Part shown: one piece after another, positions 44,173-56,468 of the stretch
How the letters are laid out: the number at the start of each line of letters is the position of its first letter
Numbering within the stretch: position 1 is the stretch's first letter
The notes under the pieces: model-generated
What the model was told of the DNA's origin: nothing
Database searches by the model: none
Seen by the model: the letters and a program-made list of their open reading frames with translations, nothing else
Made by a program: the position numbers and the translations under genes
DNA from: Ignavibacteriales bacterium
Lineage (GTDB): Bacteria; Bacteroidota; Ignavibacteria; UBA10030
NCBI GenBank assembly: GCA_026390575.1
Contig: JAPLFR010000016.1
Location: forward strand, 598,737 to 662,736
Reading direction: 5' to 3'
Length of the DNA stretch: 64,000 nucleotides

Positions 44173-45342
44173 ATGAAAATTCCCTTGAAATATACATTAC
44201 GCAATTTTAAATCGCGCAGGCTTACGACAGCAATTACTGTTACAGGTATTGCACTTGTTGTTTTTGTGTTCGCCGCGGTTCTTATGCTTGCGCATGGTAT
44301 TCAGAAAACTCTCGTTGCAACAGGTATGCCGGACAACGTTATCGTGGCACGTAAATCAGCAAACGGAGAAATCTCCAGTATTATTGTCCGTAACGATTAT
44401 AATATCATGCTTACGCTTCCGCATATTGCAAAACAAGCTGACGGCAAACCTCTGGCATCCGGTGAAACAGTTGTTATCATCAACTTACCGAAAAAGACAG
44501 GCGGGTTAAGCAACGTAACTGTGCGCGGCGTTGCACAAGAAGCGTTCCTCCTGCGCCCACAAGTACACATTGTAGAAGGCAGAATGTTTAAAGCAGGAGC
44601 GCGTGAAGTTGTCGCCGGTTCAGCAATAGTAAAAAATTTTACCGATACAAAAATCGGTTCTATGGTAACTTTCGGTGGTAATCAATGGACAATTGTTGGG
44701 AAATCTGATGCTGGCGGAAGCGGGTTTGATTCAGAGATGTGGGGCGACAATGATCAGCTGCAGGATGCCTTTAACCGCCAGGGCGGTTACTCAACAATGA
44801 CGTTTAAACTTGATCAGCCTGATGCGTTTAATGCCTTCAAGGCAGCATTTGATGCCGAGCCGCGGCTGCAGCAATTCGAGCCAAAGATTGAAAAGAAATT
44901 TTTTGAGGAGCAATCGGAGGCAATGGCGACATTTATCCGCATCCTCGGTATTTTCATCACAGTTGTTTTTTCATTCGGTGCAACCATCGGCGCGATGATT
45001 ACGATGTACGCCGCCGTCGCAAACCGTACGGTGGAAGTAGGAACATTACGCGCGCTCGGATTCAGGCGCCGCAGTGTGCTGTCGGCATTTTTAATCGAAT
45101 CGCTTTCCCTTGCATTGATTGGCGGTGTGATCGGATTATTCTTGGCATCATTCCTGCAATTCTTTTCCATCTCGACATTGAATTACCAATCTTTTTCTGA
45201 GCTGCAATTTTCGTTTGCGCTGTCGCCTTCCATTGCTTTTACATCACTTCTCTTTTCGCTTTTTATGGGATTTGCCGGCGGCTTTTTACCTGCCGTGCGG
45301 GCGGCGCGATTAAATATTGTCAATGCGTTGCGTTCAGCTTAA
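44173..45342 (+). CDS. FtsX/MacB-type ABC transporter permease, second copy
   Basis: A 389-residue paralogue with the same layout: N-terminal helix (TAITVTGIALVVFVFAAVLM), periplasmic domain, and three helices (IFITVVFSFGATIGAMITMY and others) at the C-terminus. Conserved EVGTLRALGFRRRSVLSAFL marks the cytoplasmic loop that contacts the ATPase. It is separated from the first permease by 103 bases, which may hold a weak internal promoter. It ends at TAA 45340-45342, just ahead of the 14-bp palindromic hairpin at 45371-45404. The heteromeric arrangement of two permeases is typical of LolCDE- and MacB-like systems in this group. Confidence 0.9.
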   Translation: MKIPLKYTLRNFKSRRLTTAITVTGIALVVFVFAAVLMLAHGIQKTLVATGMPDNVIVARKSANGEISSIIVRNDYNIMLTLPHIAKQADGKPLASGETVVIINLPKKTGGLSNVTVRGVAQEAFLLRPQVHIVEGRMFKAGAREVVAGSAIVKNFTDTKIGSMVTFGGNQWTIVGKSDAGGSGFDSEMWGDNDQLQDAFNRQGGYSTMTFKLDQPDAFNAFKAAFDAEPRLQQFEPKIEKKFFEEQSEAMATFIRILGIFITVVFSFGATIGAMITMYAAVANRTVEVGTLRALGFRRRSVLSAFLIESLSLALIGGVIGLFLASFLQFFSISTLNYQSFSELQFSFALSPSIAFTSLLFSLFMGFAGGFLPAVRAARLNIVNALRSA

Positions 45343-45370
45343 ATTCTAGATAAGCTATTTTCGCATAGTC

Positions 45371-45404
45371 AGATGGAGCCCATCTTCAAAGATGGGCTCC
45401 ATCT
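45371..45404. repeat. Perfect 14-bp stem-loop after the efflux operon
   Basis: AGATGGAGCCCATC (45371-45384) and GATGGGCTCCATCT (45391-45404) form a perfect 14-bp stem around TTCAAA. No T-run follows on either strand, so it is not a classical terminator. The right half plus loop (21 bases from 45385) recurs at 46968-46988 with three differences, which suggests a small dispersed repeat. Confidence 0.6.
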
Positions 45405-45552
45405 ACAAAGACCATGCGGAGGATTCTATTCTGCCATAATTCTCTCTTTGAAGAAACCCCGGTTCTCTGTCTTTTCATGAAAAGTTTTTATTAATACTCT
45501 TGAGATTAGATAGAAAACTCGGTACTGTTTTGTTTAGAGTAGTGACTCTTCT

Positions 45553-46782
45553 ATGGTAGACAAAGAAAATTATATAAAAAATATGAATGTTGATAATCAA
45601 AGTGCCAATAAAACTAAGACTTCAATTGAATCACGTATTCATGTCGTTGATGCGTTGCGTGGTTTTGCTATTGTATCGATCATGTTTTTACACAATATCG
45701 AACATTTCGATTTCTATTACTCTCCAACGAATCTTCCTGCTTGGATGGTTCGTTTAGATAAAGGTATTTGGGACAGCTTATTTTTTCTGTTTGGCGGAAA
45801 ATCATATGCTATTTTCGCTCTACTTTTTGGTCTGACGTTTTTCATTCAATCAAATAATCAAGAGAAAAGAGGCAAAGATTTTAGGGGACGATTTGCTTGG
45901 AGGTTAGTTCTTTTGCTTGCTTTTGGTCTCATCAATTCTGCGTTCTACGAAGGGGATATTCTTACTATTTATGCAGTTATTGGTTTCGTGTTGATCCCTG
46001 TCGCCACGCTGGGAAATAGTACTGTATTTTGGATTGCATTTTTATTGATGCTTCAGCCTTATGAGTGGATCAACTTTTTAAATGGATTACAAAATCCCGA
46101 TTTAAAAATGGTCGATCCTGTATCATGGTCATACTTTGGTAAGATTGGTGAATACATCACCGGCAATTCATTACTAAAAACATGGATTGGTAATTTGACT
46201 ACAGGAAAAATAGGGGTATTAATCTGGAATTGGGAAAATGGACGGGTTTTTCAAACGGCATCATTATTTATGTTCGGTATGTTGGCCGGCCGCAAAGCTC
46301 TTTTCGTAATGTCTGCCGAATCTAAACGGTTTTGGGTTAAAACACTGATCATTGCATTTATATTGTTCATCCCATTGTTTATTGCTAAAAACGGCATTGG
46401 TCATTGGGTGAATAGCGTAGCAATTCACCGTCCATTAATAACCATCATATCTTCTTGGTCAAATATGGCTTTTATGTTGGTATTAGTATCGGGTTTCGTT
46501 TTGCTTTTTCAAACCAGATTTTTTCATCGATTTTTAAATGTCTTTTCATCTTTTGGGCGTATGAGTTTGTCAAACTATATCATGCAATCTATCATTGGTT
46601 CATTTATTTACTATGGTTTTGGATTGGGTTTATACCAATACACTGGCGCAACATTTTGTTTACTTATCGGTATTGTGTTGGCCGTGCTGCAGGGATGTTT
46701 TAGTTCATGGTGGTTTAAACACCGCACGAAAGGACCACTCGAAACCATTTGGCATAATGTAACATGGGTTGGTTCAAAGTAA
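45553..46782 (+). CDS. DUF418-family membrane protein
   Basis: A multi-pass inner-membrane protein of 409 residues with about nine to ten helices. The N-terminal motif RIHVVDALRGFAIVSIMFLHN and the C-terminal DUF418-like region (MSLSNYIMQSIIGSFIYYG) belong to the YeiB/DUF418 group, related to acyltransferase-3 type membrane enzymes. Function is not established; an acyl-transfer role is inferred from the fold. Two ATGs occur (45553 and 45583) with no ribosome site. It lies alone and has lower GC than the efflux genes. The following 350 bases (46783-47133) hold no gene I can support. Confidence 0.82.
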   Translation: MVDKENYIKNMNVDNQSANKTKTSIESRIHVVDALRGFAIVSIMFLHNIEHFDFYYSPTNLPAWMVRLDKGIWDSLFFLFGGKSYAIFALLFGLTFFIQSNNQEKRGKDFRGRFAWRLVLLLAFGLINSAFYEGDILTIYAVIGFVLIPVATLGNSTVFWIAFLLMLQPYEWINFLNGLQNPDLKMVDPVSWSYFGKIGEYITGNSLLKTWIGNLTTGKIGVLIWNWENGRVFQTASLFMFGMLAGRKALFVMSAESKRFWVKTLIIAFILFIPLFIAKNGIGHWVNSVAIHRPLITIISSWSNMAFMLVLVSGFVLLFQTRFFHRFLNVFSSFGRMSLSNYIMQSIIGSFIYYGFGLGLYQYTGATFCLLIGIVLAVLQGCFSSWWFKHRTKGPLETIWHNVTWVGSK

Positions 46783-47133
46783 AACAAATCACTTTTTTCT
46801 CTTTGTGTGTTATGTAAACCAAATGTTGAATACATACGGTGTACAACAAGCAGTCATGCACCACAAGAATGTTAGCGGTAACTCAAGTGCAGCGCGATTG
46901 AATGTTGTCGGGGCAATAAGCGTAAGCTCTAGAAGAATAACCTTTATTCGATATAGATAAGTTCTATTTCAAAGACGGATTCCATCTATATTAATTTTTC
47001 AAATGCTTTCGTCCCGCCATTTTTTCAGTAAAAGAATATTGGTTATTTGTAATTTCAATACTTGATAGATACATTCTGAACGGTTATCTTATTGTCGACG
47101 TATTAATCAAATAACTGCTCGGAGTTAATTCCT
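46783..47133. other. Intergenic stretch without a recognisable gene
   Basis: AT-rich with short out-of-frame ORFs only. It contains the second copy of the 21-base repeat related to the 45371 hairpin (46968-46988) and, at its right end, the ribosome site GGAG (about 47120) of the TIGR03546 gene. Confidence 0.5.
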
Positions 47134-47664
47134 ATGTTCTGGCTTAAACTCGTCACAAATTTTATAAAAATCTTGCGAGAGGGGCAGACACCGGCGCAGG
47201 TTGCCGGTGGCTTCGCGCTTGGCTCCATTCTCGGTTTATCTCCTATGCTCACACTTCAAGGGTTGGTGGTGTGGCTGATTATACTTGTGTTAGATGTCAA
47301 TTTATCGGCAGCGACATTCTCACTGGGACTGTTTGCGCTGATCGCATACATCTTCGATCCAATATTTCATCGGTTAGGATATTTCTTGCTTGTAGATATC
47401 GACGGCTTGAAGGGATTGTGGACAATACTTTACAATGCGCCCATTGCTCCGCTCACCCGCTTTAACAATACGGTGGTTATTGGAAGTTTTGTTAGTGCCC
47501 TCATTTTCTTTACGCCAATTTATTTCGGAATGAAGAAATTCGTCATTGCGTACCGCGCAACCCTCGGAGTTCGGATGCGCAATATGAAAATCTATCAGAT
47601 TATAGACCGAAGTTCTCTCGTACAATGGTATAAGCGCGTACGGAACCTGGGGGGTGTACTATGA
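47134..47664 (+). CDS. TIGR03546-family membrane protein
   Basis: A 176-residue inner-membrane protein, related to DUF2062 (GQTPAQVAGGFALGSILGLSP is its typical opening), with about three to four helices (VVWLIILVLDVNL, LFALIAYIFDPIF, VIGSFVSALIFFTPIY). It matches what I know as TIGR03546 proteins. Its stop overlaps the following TIGR03545-type gene by four bases (ATGA at 47661-47664), so the two are translationally coupled. The pair recurs in several lineages, with function unknown. Confidence 0.75.
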   Translation: MFWLKLVTNFIKILREGQTPAQVAGGFALGSILGLSPMLTLQGLVVWLIILVLDVNLSAATFSLGLFALIAYIFDPIFHRLGYFLLVDIDGLKGLWTILYNAPIAPLTRFNNTVVIGSFVSALIFFTPIYFGMKKFVIAYRATLGVRMRNMKIYQIIDRSSLVQWYKRVRNLGGVL

Positions 47665-49574
47665 GAAGGAAATTTGTACTTTTTATCCTTATTCCTTTTA
47701 TCATTTTTTCGATCATTGTTTATTTATTTGTCGATAGCTGGATTACATCTGGACTTGAATATGCTGGTGAAAAAGCTGTCGGTGCAAAAGTAGAAATTGA
47801 CCGCTTACATGTAACAATCAATCCGATTGGTGTTGAGTTCGCCCGTTTACAGGTTACGAGTCCCGACGATGGTTGGAAGAATGCATTTGAAACCGGCAAA
47901 GTAAAATTTGCCTTGAATTTCGGCCAGTTATTACGCGGCAAGTACATCATCGAAACCATGGAAGTGAACAATCTTATCCTTGGCACTCAACGCGCAACGG
48001 ATGGTTCCATTCCTAAACCAAAAGAAAATATTTCGACATCTCAACAGTTACAATTTGATTCGACGGGGAAACCCATTGCAATCCTTCCTCCGCTCACGGA
48101 ACAAGCAAAGTCGTCTCTGAACCCTGGGGGTTCAAAAACATCACCATCATTTGATATTGACAAGATCAAGCGCGAATTAAAAATCGACAGCTTGTTGAAT
48201 CCTAACAACCTCGCTACATACCGCCACATCGACACACTTAAAAAACAAATCAACGATGCAAGCACGCAATGGCAGGCTACTTTAAATGATATGGATAAAT
48301 CAAAAGCGAAACTTGCAGAGATTGAATCCAAAGCAAAATCAATTGATGTGGGAGCAATTAAGGATATACAGTCGGCAAGCGATGCTTTAAATAACACAAA
48401 AAATATTCTTAATAATGCTAACGAGGTAAAAACTTCTTTTAATAATCAAAAGACTGTATTGACTGATGGTGTTAATAAGTTCAACGGTTCTATGAAAGAT
48501 TTGGACGATCTTGCGACACAGGATTTTCGAAATGTTGTAAGCATGGCGCATCTGCCGGATGTTTCAATGAAGGGTATTGCAGAGATGGTCATGGGAAAAG
48601 ATCTTTTAAATAAAGCATATAAATATCTCGGCTATGTTGAGCTTGCAAGAACAAAAATACAAAACTCTTCTGATAAACCGCAAATTGAAACGCCCAAGCG
48701 ATTAAAGGGACAAAACATTCCATTCCCTGTCGAACGCGCTTACCCAAAATTCTGGATCAAGAAAATTCTTATTTCCGGCGGCACGGACAAAGCGAATGAC
48801 CCACAGTACTTCTATGCCAAAGGACAAGTACTCAACATCAGCAACGACCAGCGTATTACCGGTTTACCGCTCACTGTTGATTTGATGGCAACCAAAGGTG
48901 GAACAACAACTCTTTCTCTTGACGCATTTTTCGATCGCCGCAAGGAGATTGCTGTAGACAATTATAAAGCACGGCTTTCCGGCTTAGCAGTTACAGAAAT
49001 GTCTTTAGGACAGTCAGATTTTCTGCCTGCGAAAGTGTCAAATGCAGTTGCTGATGCTTCTATTGTTGTCGATGTGCCGGGTAATCATTTTGATTCAAAC
49101 ACAAAGATTGTATTTAAAAATATGAACTTAGCGTTTGAGCGCGATCCCAATGGAATGGTTGAACGTATTGTGCACGATGTGCTTTCTTCTATTAAGGGCT
49201 TTAATGTCAATTTAAGAATGTGGCGAAATGAAGATAAGTTTGATGTCGCATTTACAACCGACCTTGACGATCAACTGACATCGCGCACGAAGCAAGTCAT
49301 TGGAGACGAAGTAGCGAAAATTCAGAATGATCTCCGCAACAAACTGAATGCAAAAATTGCGGAAAAACGCCAAGAGGTAGAAAAACTGTTAGCTGAAAAG
49401 AAAGATATGGTAACAAACCGCCTGAAAGATTACGAGAACCAGTTCAATGACAAGCTTGCAGTGGTAGAGGCAAAGAAAAAAGATATCGAAAATCGCATCG
49501 ATCAAGAGAAGAAAAAGCAAGCGGACGATATAACCAAGAAAGCAAAAGGTGCGTTAAAAGGATTGTTTAAGTAA
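47661..49574 (+). CDS. TIGR03545-family envelope protein
   Basis: A 637-residue protein anchored by an N-terminal helix (FVLFILIPFIIFSIIVYLFV), with the bulk outside the cytoplasm. Residues 30-100 recall AsmA-like bridging proteins (KVEIDRLHVTINPIGVEFARLQV). The middle (about 170-290) is a long coiled coil, and another coiled coil closes the C-terminus (about 545-635, Lys/Glu/Asp-rich). I recall the family as TIGR03545, always next to TIGR03546. The bridging-protein likeness suggests lipid or cell-envelope transport, but that is speculative. It ends 75 bases before the convergent VanZ gene. Confidence 0.7.
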   Translation: MRRKFVLFILIPFIIFSIIVYLFVDSWITSGLEYAGEKAVGAKVEIDRLHVTINPIGVEFARLQVTSPDDGWKNAFETGKVKFALNFGQLLRGKYIIETMEVNNLILGTQRATDGSIPKPKENISTSQQLQFDSTGKPIAILPPLTEQAKSSLNPGGSKTSPSFDIDKIKRELKIDSLLNPNNLATYRHIDTLKKQINDASTQWQATLNDMDKSKAKLAEIESKAKSIDVGAIKDIQSASDALNNTKNILNNANEVKTSFNNQKTVLTDGVNKFNGSMKDLDDLATQDFRNVVSMAHLPDVSMKGIAEMVMGKDLLNKAYKYLGYVELARTKIQNSSDKPQIETPKRLKGQNIPFPVERAYPKFWIKKILISGGTDKANDPQYFYAKGQVLNISNDQRITGLPLTVDLMATKGGTTTLSLDAFFDRRKEIAVDNYKARLSGLAVTEMSLGQSDFLPAKVSNAVADASIVVDVPGNHFDSNTKIVFKNMNLAFERDPNGMVERIVHDVLSSIKGFNVNLRMWRNEDKFDVAFTTDLDDQLTSRTKQVIGDEVAKIQNDLRNKLNAKIAEKRQEVEKLLAEKKDMVTNRLKDYENQFNDKLAVVEAKKKDIENRIDQEKKKQADDITKKAKGALKGLFK

Positions 49575-49648
49575 ATGTGAAATCTATTCCATTTCTCCTT
49601 TTAGCTTACCTCTCAAATTATATGTAGTATGAGAAGCGGCACGGTTTT

Positions 49649-50191
49649 TTATTGTCGATGACGCCGGTATATCAAAACACTCGCGCATTGAGCAAGAAAT
49701 CCTCCTAGTATATCGATACCAACATCGGCGAAAGAGGCTGTTCTCGTATAGACAAATGATTGGTGTAGCTCGTCGCTGGCAGCTATCATCACAACGACGA
49801 AGAAGGAAGAAAACGCCCAAAGCCATTCCCTCTGCTTGTCGGAGCCATTTCTAAAAGCTCGAAAAAGTAAAAGTCCTGAAATAAAGTATTCGGTAACGTG
49901 TGCCAGTTTCCGTATGATGAAATGAACAACAATTATTTCTTTCTGGGAAATGGACGGCGAAAAAAAACGCAGCAGCGGTACGAAGAACAGGTAAGTATTG
50001 TGTGCAGAAAATATTCCTGTTGACATCCAAAAGATAAAACCTATCCATAGAAAAGCCGGAAACCAATATTGAACTTTTTTCCTGAAACTTATTTTACTCT
50101 CAGTTGAAATAATATTCTCCTCTGATTTAATATTACAAACAGATTTATCCGGATCGTAAAGATACGAACGGTAGAGAAAAACACACAACAA
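49649..50191 (-). CDS. VanZ-family membrane protein
   Basis: A 180-residue inner-membrane protein with four helices. It carries the VanZ signature residues: IIRKLAHVTEYFISGLLLF in the second helix and AASDELHQSFVYTRTASFADVGIDILGG in the fourth. VanZ proteins are tied to teicoplanin resistance in enterococci, but most family members outside that operon have unknown roles. Upstream the frame opens with TTG at 50189-50191 and the true start is uncertain. It ends close to the TIGR03545 gene, and gyrA ends 90 bases before it. Confidence 0.75.
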   Translation of the reverse strand: MLCVFLYRSYLYDPDKSVCNIKSEENIISTESKISFRKKVQYWFPAFLWIGFIFWMSTGIFSAHNTYLFFVPLLRFFSPSISQKEIIVVHFIIRKLAHVTEYFISGLLLFRAFRNGSDKQREWLWAFSSFFVVVMIAASDELHQSFVYTRTASFADVGIDILGGFLAQCASVLIYRRHRQ

Positions 50192-50281
50192 AAAATAATG
50201 CAGAATTATTACCGGCGTTCAACATTAAGAACCGAATTTTTACGATAACGGTATTTCCTGGTTATACTTATTTTCTTCGGT

Positions 50282-52909
50282 TTACTTTTTCTTTTTTTTG
50301 GATAGTTTCTTTACTGGTTTCGTTGGCGAAGCTGGTTTTTTCTTTTCGTTTTTATCGGATTTTGGTGTAACGATGTTCTCTTGTTTCAATTCATCTCTTC
50401 CACCGATTAATGGTTTATCCGGTGTTGATGATTTAATATTAGCGCCATTTTTTTCTTTCTCGGCAAGTTGTTTCTCTTCTTCTTCCTCGGCAACAACAGC
50501 AGCTACGTCTGCAACCGAATCACCTTCTTTTAGTCGTATAAGGTGTACGCCTTGCGTGTTGCGCCCTGCCACTCGAATATCCGCTGCATGCTGACGAATA
50601 ACCATACCATCGCTTGTAACGATCACAACATCGTCCGTATCGACAACTTCTTTAATCGCCACCATCTTTCCGGTTTTTTCAGATGCCTTCACGGTAAAAA
50701 TACCTTTACCGCCCCGGTGGCTAATGCGATACTCGTCTTCTTCACTGCGTTTGCCGAAACCTTTCTGTGTTGCAACAAGAATAGTTGTGCCTTTGCGCCG
50801 CAGATTCACCGCTCCAACAACCTTGTCTCCTTTGCCAAGCCGGATACCGCGTACACCTGCCGCCGAACGGCCCATGGGTCGAATTTCATCTTCGTGAAAA
50901 CGAATGGCCAGTCCGTTTTGCGTTCCGATGACAATATCCTGCGTTGCATCGGTGAGCTTTACATCGGTGAGTTGATCGCCTTTTTTCAAGTTTGCCGCAA
51001 CAATACCGTTGCGTCGAGGATTGCTAAATTCTGATAGAACAACTTTTTTCACTAACCCCAACTCTGTGAACATAAAAACAAAATGTGTATCGTCAAACTC
51101 TTTAACCGCGATGAATGAGGCAATCTTTTCGTCCGGATCTTTGTCGATAACATTGTTAATCGATTTCCCTTTTGCGGTTCTTCCGCCTTCGGGAATCTCG
51201 AACACTTTCAGCCAATAACATCGTCCTTTATCGGTGAAGATAAGCACATAATCATGAGTGCTGGCGATAAACATATGAGCAACAAAATCGTCTTCACGTG
51301 TTGCGGCTCCGGTAACGCCCTTGCCGCCGCGTGATTGCCGTCGATAACCTGATACGGGGAACCGCTTGATGAAGCCGCTGTGGCTAATCGTCACAACAAC
51401 TTCTTCTTCGGCAATCATGTCTTCAATGCTAAATTCTTCCGCCTTATAAACAATCTCGGTTCTGCGGTCATCGCCGTACTTCTCTTTCATTGCAACCAGC
51501 TCTTCTTCTATTATTTTCATCTGGAGCTGTTTATTCTTCAAAATTGATTTTAGTCTTTCGATAAGTTTAATTGTCTCGCGGTATTCATCCTCCACTTTTT
51601 TACGTTCAAGACCGGTTAACCGCTGCAGGCGCATGTCGAGAATCGCTTTTGCTTGAATCTCAGACAGCTTAAATTTTTTCATCAAACCCAGCTTGGCGCT
51701 TTCGACATCTTTCGATTTCTTGATGAGTGCGATCACTGCATCTATGTTGTCGAGCGCGATGATGTACCCTTCAAGAATATGTGCACGTTTTTCGGCCTCA
51801 TCCAAATCAAACTTTGTACGCCGTACTATGACTTCATTGCGATGCTCGATGAAGTGCTGTATGAATTCGCGCAGCTGAAGCACCTTTGGACGGCCGTCCA
51901 CCAGGGCGAGCATAATAACGCCGAATGTTGTTTGCATCGGTGTGTGCTTGTAAAGATTGTTGAGCACGACTTCGGCATTCGCCTCACGTTTCAAATCAAC
52001 AACAACGCGCAACCCGTCGCGATCGGATTCATCTCGAACATCAGAAATGTCTTCTAATTTTTTTTCTGTGACGAGATCTGCGATCTTGACAATAAGCGAT
52101 GCTTTGTTCACTTGATATGGCAGCTCTGTGATAATAATTCGCTGACGTTCACCCTTACCCGTTTCAATGCTGGCGCGGGCGCGGACAACAACCTTGCCGC
52201 GTCCTGTTGTGTACGCATCTTTCACACCTCCATACCCGTAGATAATTCCACCTGTTGGAAAATCCGGCGCAAGAATATGTTTCATCAGCTTTTCATTGCT
52301 GATATTCGAATCCTTAATATAGGCGACACAGCCGTCAATCACTTCACGCAAATTATGCGGAGGAATATTGGTTGCCATGCCAACTGCAATGCCGCTGGTG
52401 CCATTACATAAGAGATTGGGAATAAGCGATGGCATCACCGTTGGTTCTTCGAGCGTGTCATCAAAGTTTGGCGCAAAGTTCACAGTATTCTTTTCGAGAT
52501 CCTTAAGCATCTCTTCTGCGATTTTAGTAAGGCGCGCTTCTGTATAGCGCATTGCCGCAGGCGAATCACCATCAACCGAGCCGAAGTTTCCTTGCCCATC
52601 TACAAGCATGTAGCGCATTGAAAAATCCTGCGCCATGCGCACCATTGTTTCGTACACAGCAGAATCGCCATGCGGATGATATTTACCGAGAACTTCTCCA
52701 ACGATACGTGCGCTTTTTTTATATGCACGATTACTTGCCAATCCAAGTCCTTGCATACCGAACAACACACGCCGGTGCACTGGTTTGAGACCATCCCGAA
52801 CATCTGGTAGGGCGCGCGACACAATAACCGACATCGAATAATCGATGTACGATCCTCTCATTTCATCTTCAATATCAACCGGTATTATTTTTTCGCTTAT
52901 CGTTGCCAT
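50282..52909 (-). CDS. gyrA: DNA gyrase subunit A
   Basis: The breakage-reunion subunit of gyrase, which introduces negative supercoils as A2B2. It is 875 residues, normal length. The quinolone-pocket region and catalytic tyrosine are in [16 protein letters not shown]-like sequence ([17 protein letters not shown]). The C-terminal domain has six beta-pinwheel blades and the GyrA box QSRGGKG, distinguishing it from ParC. The C-terminus is a lysine-rich tail (KKLSKKKKK). It is the last gene of the six-gene dnaA-to-gyrA run on the minus strand, 39 bases after gyrB. Confidence 0.97.
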   Translation of the reverse strand: MATISEKIIPVDIEDEMRGSYIDYSMSVIVSRALPDVRDGLKPVHRRVLFGMQGLGLASNRAYKKSARIVGEVLGKYHPHGDSAVYETMVRMAQDFSMRYMLVDGQGNFGSVDGDSPAAMRYTEARLTKIAEEMLKDLEKNTVNFAPNFDDTLEEPTVMPSLIPNLLCNGTSGIAVGMATNIPPHNLREVIDGCVAYIKDSNISNEKLMKHILAPDFPTGGIIYGYGGVKDAYTTGRGKVVVRARASIETGKGERQRIIITELPYQVNKASLIVKIADLVTEKKLEDISDVRDESDRDGLRVVVDLKREANAEVVLNNLYKHTPMQTTFGVIMLALVDGRPKVLQLREFIQHFIEHRNEVIVRRTKFDLDEAEKRAHILEGYIIALDNIDAVIALIKKSKDVESAKLGLMKKFKLSEIQAKAILDMRLQRLTGLERKKVEDEYRETIKLIERLKSILKNKQLQMKIIEEELVAMKEKYGDDRRTEIVYKAEEFSIEDMIAEEEVVVTISHSGFIKRFPVSGYRRQSRGGKGVTGAATREDDFVAHMFIASTHDYVLIFTDKGRCYWLKVFEIPEGGRTAKGKSINNVIDKDPDEKIASFIAVKEFDDTHFVFMFTELGLVKKVVLSEFSNPRRNGIVAANLKKGDQLTDVKLTDATQDIVIGTQNGLAIRFHEDEIRPMGRSAAGVRGIRLGKGDKVVGAVNLRRKGTTILVATQKGFGKRSEEDEYRISHRGGKGIFTVKASEKTGKMVAIKEVVDTDDVVIVTSDGMVIRQHAADIRVAGRNTQGVHLIRLKEGDSVADVAAVVAEEEEEKQLAEKEKNGANIKSSTPDKPLIGGRDELKQENIVTPKSDKNEKKKPASPTKPVKKLSKKKKK

Positions 52910-52948
52910 GTCGTTTTAGTTCTCTTTTTCGGTTGTCACTTTTCTTCA

Positions 52949-55009
<2,061 letters not shown>

Positions 55010-55023
55010 TTAATTTTGTCCAT

Positions 55024-55323
55024 TTATTGAAACTTGATATCTTTCACTACGTTGATTCCAATGACGATATTAAGTTTATCTATAATTTCTTTTTTTCTCA
55101 GCGTTAATTCGTTTCTCCATGTGCCTGTTTTTACATGCACATACAGGACGCCTTGCAAAATTCGTGTTGCTGTTGTCATTTGCGCAATGCGTTCTCCAAC
55201 AACACTTTCCCAATAGACAACAGCATCGTACTCTTGAAGCTTCTTTTGAATTCCTAAACCTTTTACGAGTTCGTCTAATGCAGAACCGATAGGTCTAACG
55301 GATGTTCGCAGCGTCTTCGACAC
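55024..55323 (-). CDS. DUF721 (DciA-like) protein
   Basis: A 99-residue protein with the DUF721/DciA fold: GIQKKLQEYDAVVYWESVVGERIAQ and a KTGTWRNELTLRKKEIIDKLN segment. DciA is the ancestral loader that helps the replicative helicase onto origin DNA in bacteria lacking DnaC or DnaI. In this window it lies between recF and gyrB within the dnaA cluster, which fits that role. Its 5' end overlaps recF by 29 bases, so translation is coupled. The start is ATG 55321-55323. DciA function for this short form is inferred from family and location. Confidence 0.85.
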   Translation of the reverse strand: MSKTLRTSVRPIGSALDELVKGLGIQKKLQEYDAVVYWESVVGERIAQMTTATRILQGVLYVHVKTGTWRNELTLRKKEIIDKLNIVIGINVVKDIKFQ

Positions 55324-56443
55324 GATTAATAGTACCTTGTCTTACAAAGAACTTTCGCGGATTTGAAGTAACAATCGGTATCCAGTTGAGTGCTCTTTCG
55401 TCGGTTGACGTCATAAAGACCTGCCCAAGCTCTGCTATCGTTTCTAACAATTTCTGAGATCGACGTCCATCCATCTCGCTAAGAACATCATCAAGCAATA
55501 AAATGGGTGTCTCGTTGCATCGATCCTTTAAGTAAAAAAATTCTGCCAGTTTGATCGCAATTAAAAAAGTTTTATGTTGTCCTTGTGACGCAAAATTCCG
55601 TGCCTCAAGCTTGTTAATCTTAAAAATAAATTCGTCACGATGAGGTCCAACAAGCGAATGCCCGATGCGGCATTCCTCTTGATTGCGATCTCTAAGCGCC
55701 TGATGAAAAGTCGTTTCTATCGCCTCTTTACCATTCCCGGCACATTCAAACGACGGCACATAAGAAATCTCTGGGCTTTCTGCTTTTCCGGCAATGGTTG
55801 CGTATGAATCAATCACAATTGTTTGAAAATCTTCAATAAACTCAATGCGTTTCTCTACAATCGCGGTGCCAACATGAACAAGATTTTCGTTCCATGGCTC
55901 AATTGCGGTGTTGTTTTCTTTATGCGAAAACAGCATGTCCGACAAAATTTTGTTTCGCTGCTTTAATATCCGCCTATAATCTAAAAGATATTCTAAATAT
56001 GTTCTGCTCGATTGAGAGATAACAAAATCTACAAATCGTCTTCGGTCCGACGGAGAACCAATTGTAATAGAGCTCTGCTCTGGTGAAAGAATTACCATGG
56101 GAAACTGGCCAAGGAGAGATGACGCTTTATCAACTTTTGCTTTATTCACAGTAATTGTTTTTTGATTTTGTAGTTTATCAAACACTACCCGTGCTTCATA
56201 AAATATATTACCGTCAGAAAGAAAACCCCCCGTGACAACAAACCCGTTCTTCTGAACATTCATGACAATTGTATCGTTTGCTGCATAAAAACTTTTTGAG
56301 AGGCAAAGATAAGAAATACCTTCAAGTATATTTGTCTTCCCCTCACCATTGTCCCCTAAAAAAAGATTTACACCCGAGGAACAATCAACAATGGTTTGTT
56401 CATGGTTACGAAACGTTTCGAGTGCTAGCCGCTGTAATTTCAA
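55295..56443 (-). CDS. recF: DNA repair and recombination protein RecF
   Basis: SMC-like ATPase that with RecO and RecR loads RecA at gaps. It has Walker A (FLGDNGEGKTNILEGI), signature (SPEQSSITIGSPSDRRRFVD-like), ABC-type Walker B (PILLLDDVLSEMDGRRSQKLL) and the sequence between them for the coiled coil. At 382 residues the length is normal. It is 90 bases from the dnaN stop, with a 10-bp hairpin between, and overlaps the DUF721 gene by 29 bases. ATG at 56441-56443 begins directly at the first strand (LQRLALETFRNHEQ). Confidence 0.96.
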   Translation of the reverse strand: MKLQRLALETFRNHEQTIVDCSSGVNLFLGDNGEGKTNILEGISYLCLSKSFYAANDTIVMNVQKNGFVVTGGFLSDGNIFYEARVVFDKLQNQKTITVNKAKVDKASSLLGQFPMVILSPEQSSITIGSPSDRRRFVDFVISQSSRTYLEYLLDYRRILKQRNKILSDMLFSHKENNTAIEPWNENLVHVGTAIVEKRIEFIEDFQTIVIDSYATIAGKAESPEISYVPSFECAGNGKEAIETTFHQALRDRNQEECRIGHSLVGPHRDEFIFKINKLEARNFASQGQHKTFLIAIKLAEFFYLKDRCNETPILLLDDVLSEMDGRRSQKLLETIAELGQVFMTSTDERALNWIPIVTSNPRKFFVRQGTINRVEDAANIR

Positions 56444-56468
56444 TCCAAGGTTACCTTGCTTACAACAC

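Noticed and set aside
45371-45404. The 14-bp stem as a Rho-independent terminator
   Set aside because: No T-run follows on either strand, so it is reported as a palindromic repeat instead.
46769-46960. 63-residue plus-strand ORF after the DUF418 gene
   Set aside because: It starts inside the DUF418 gene's end, has no ribosome site and no recognisable composition.
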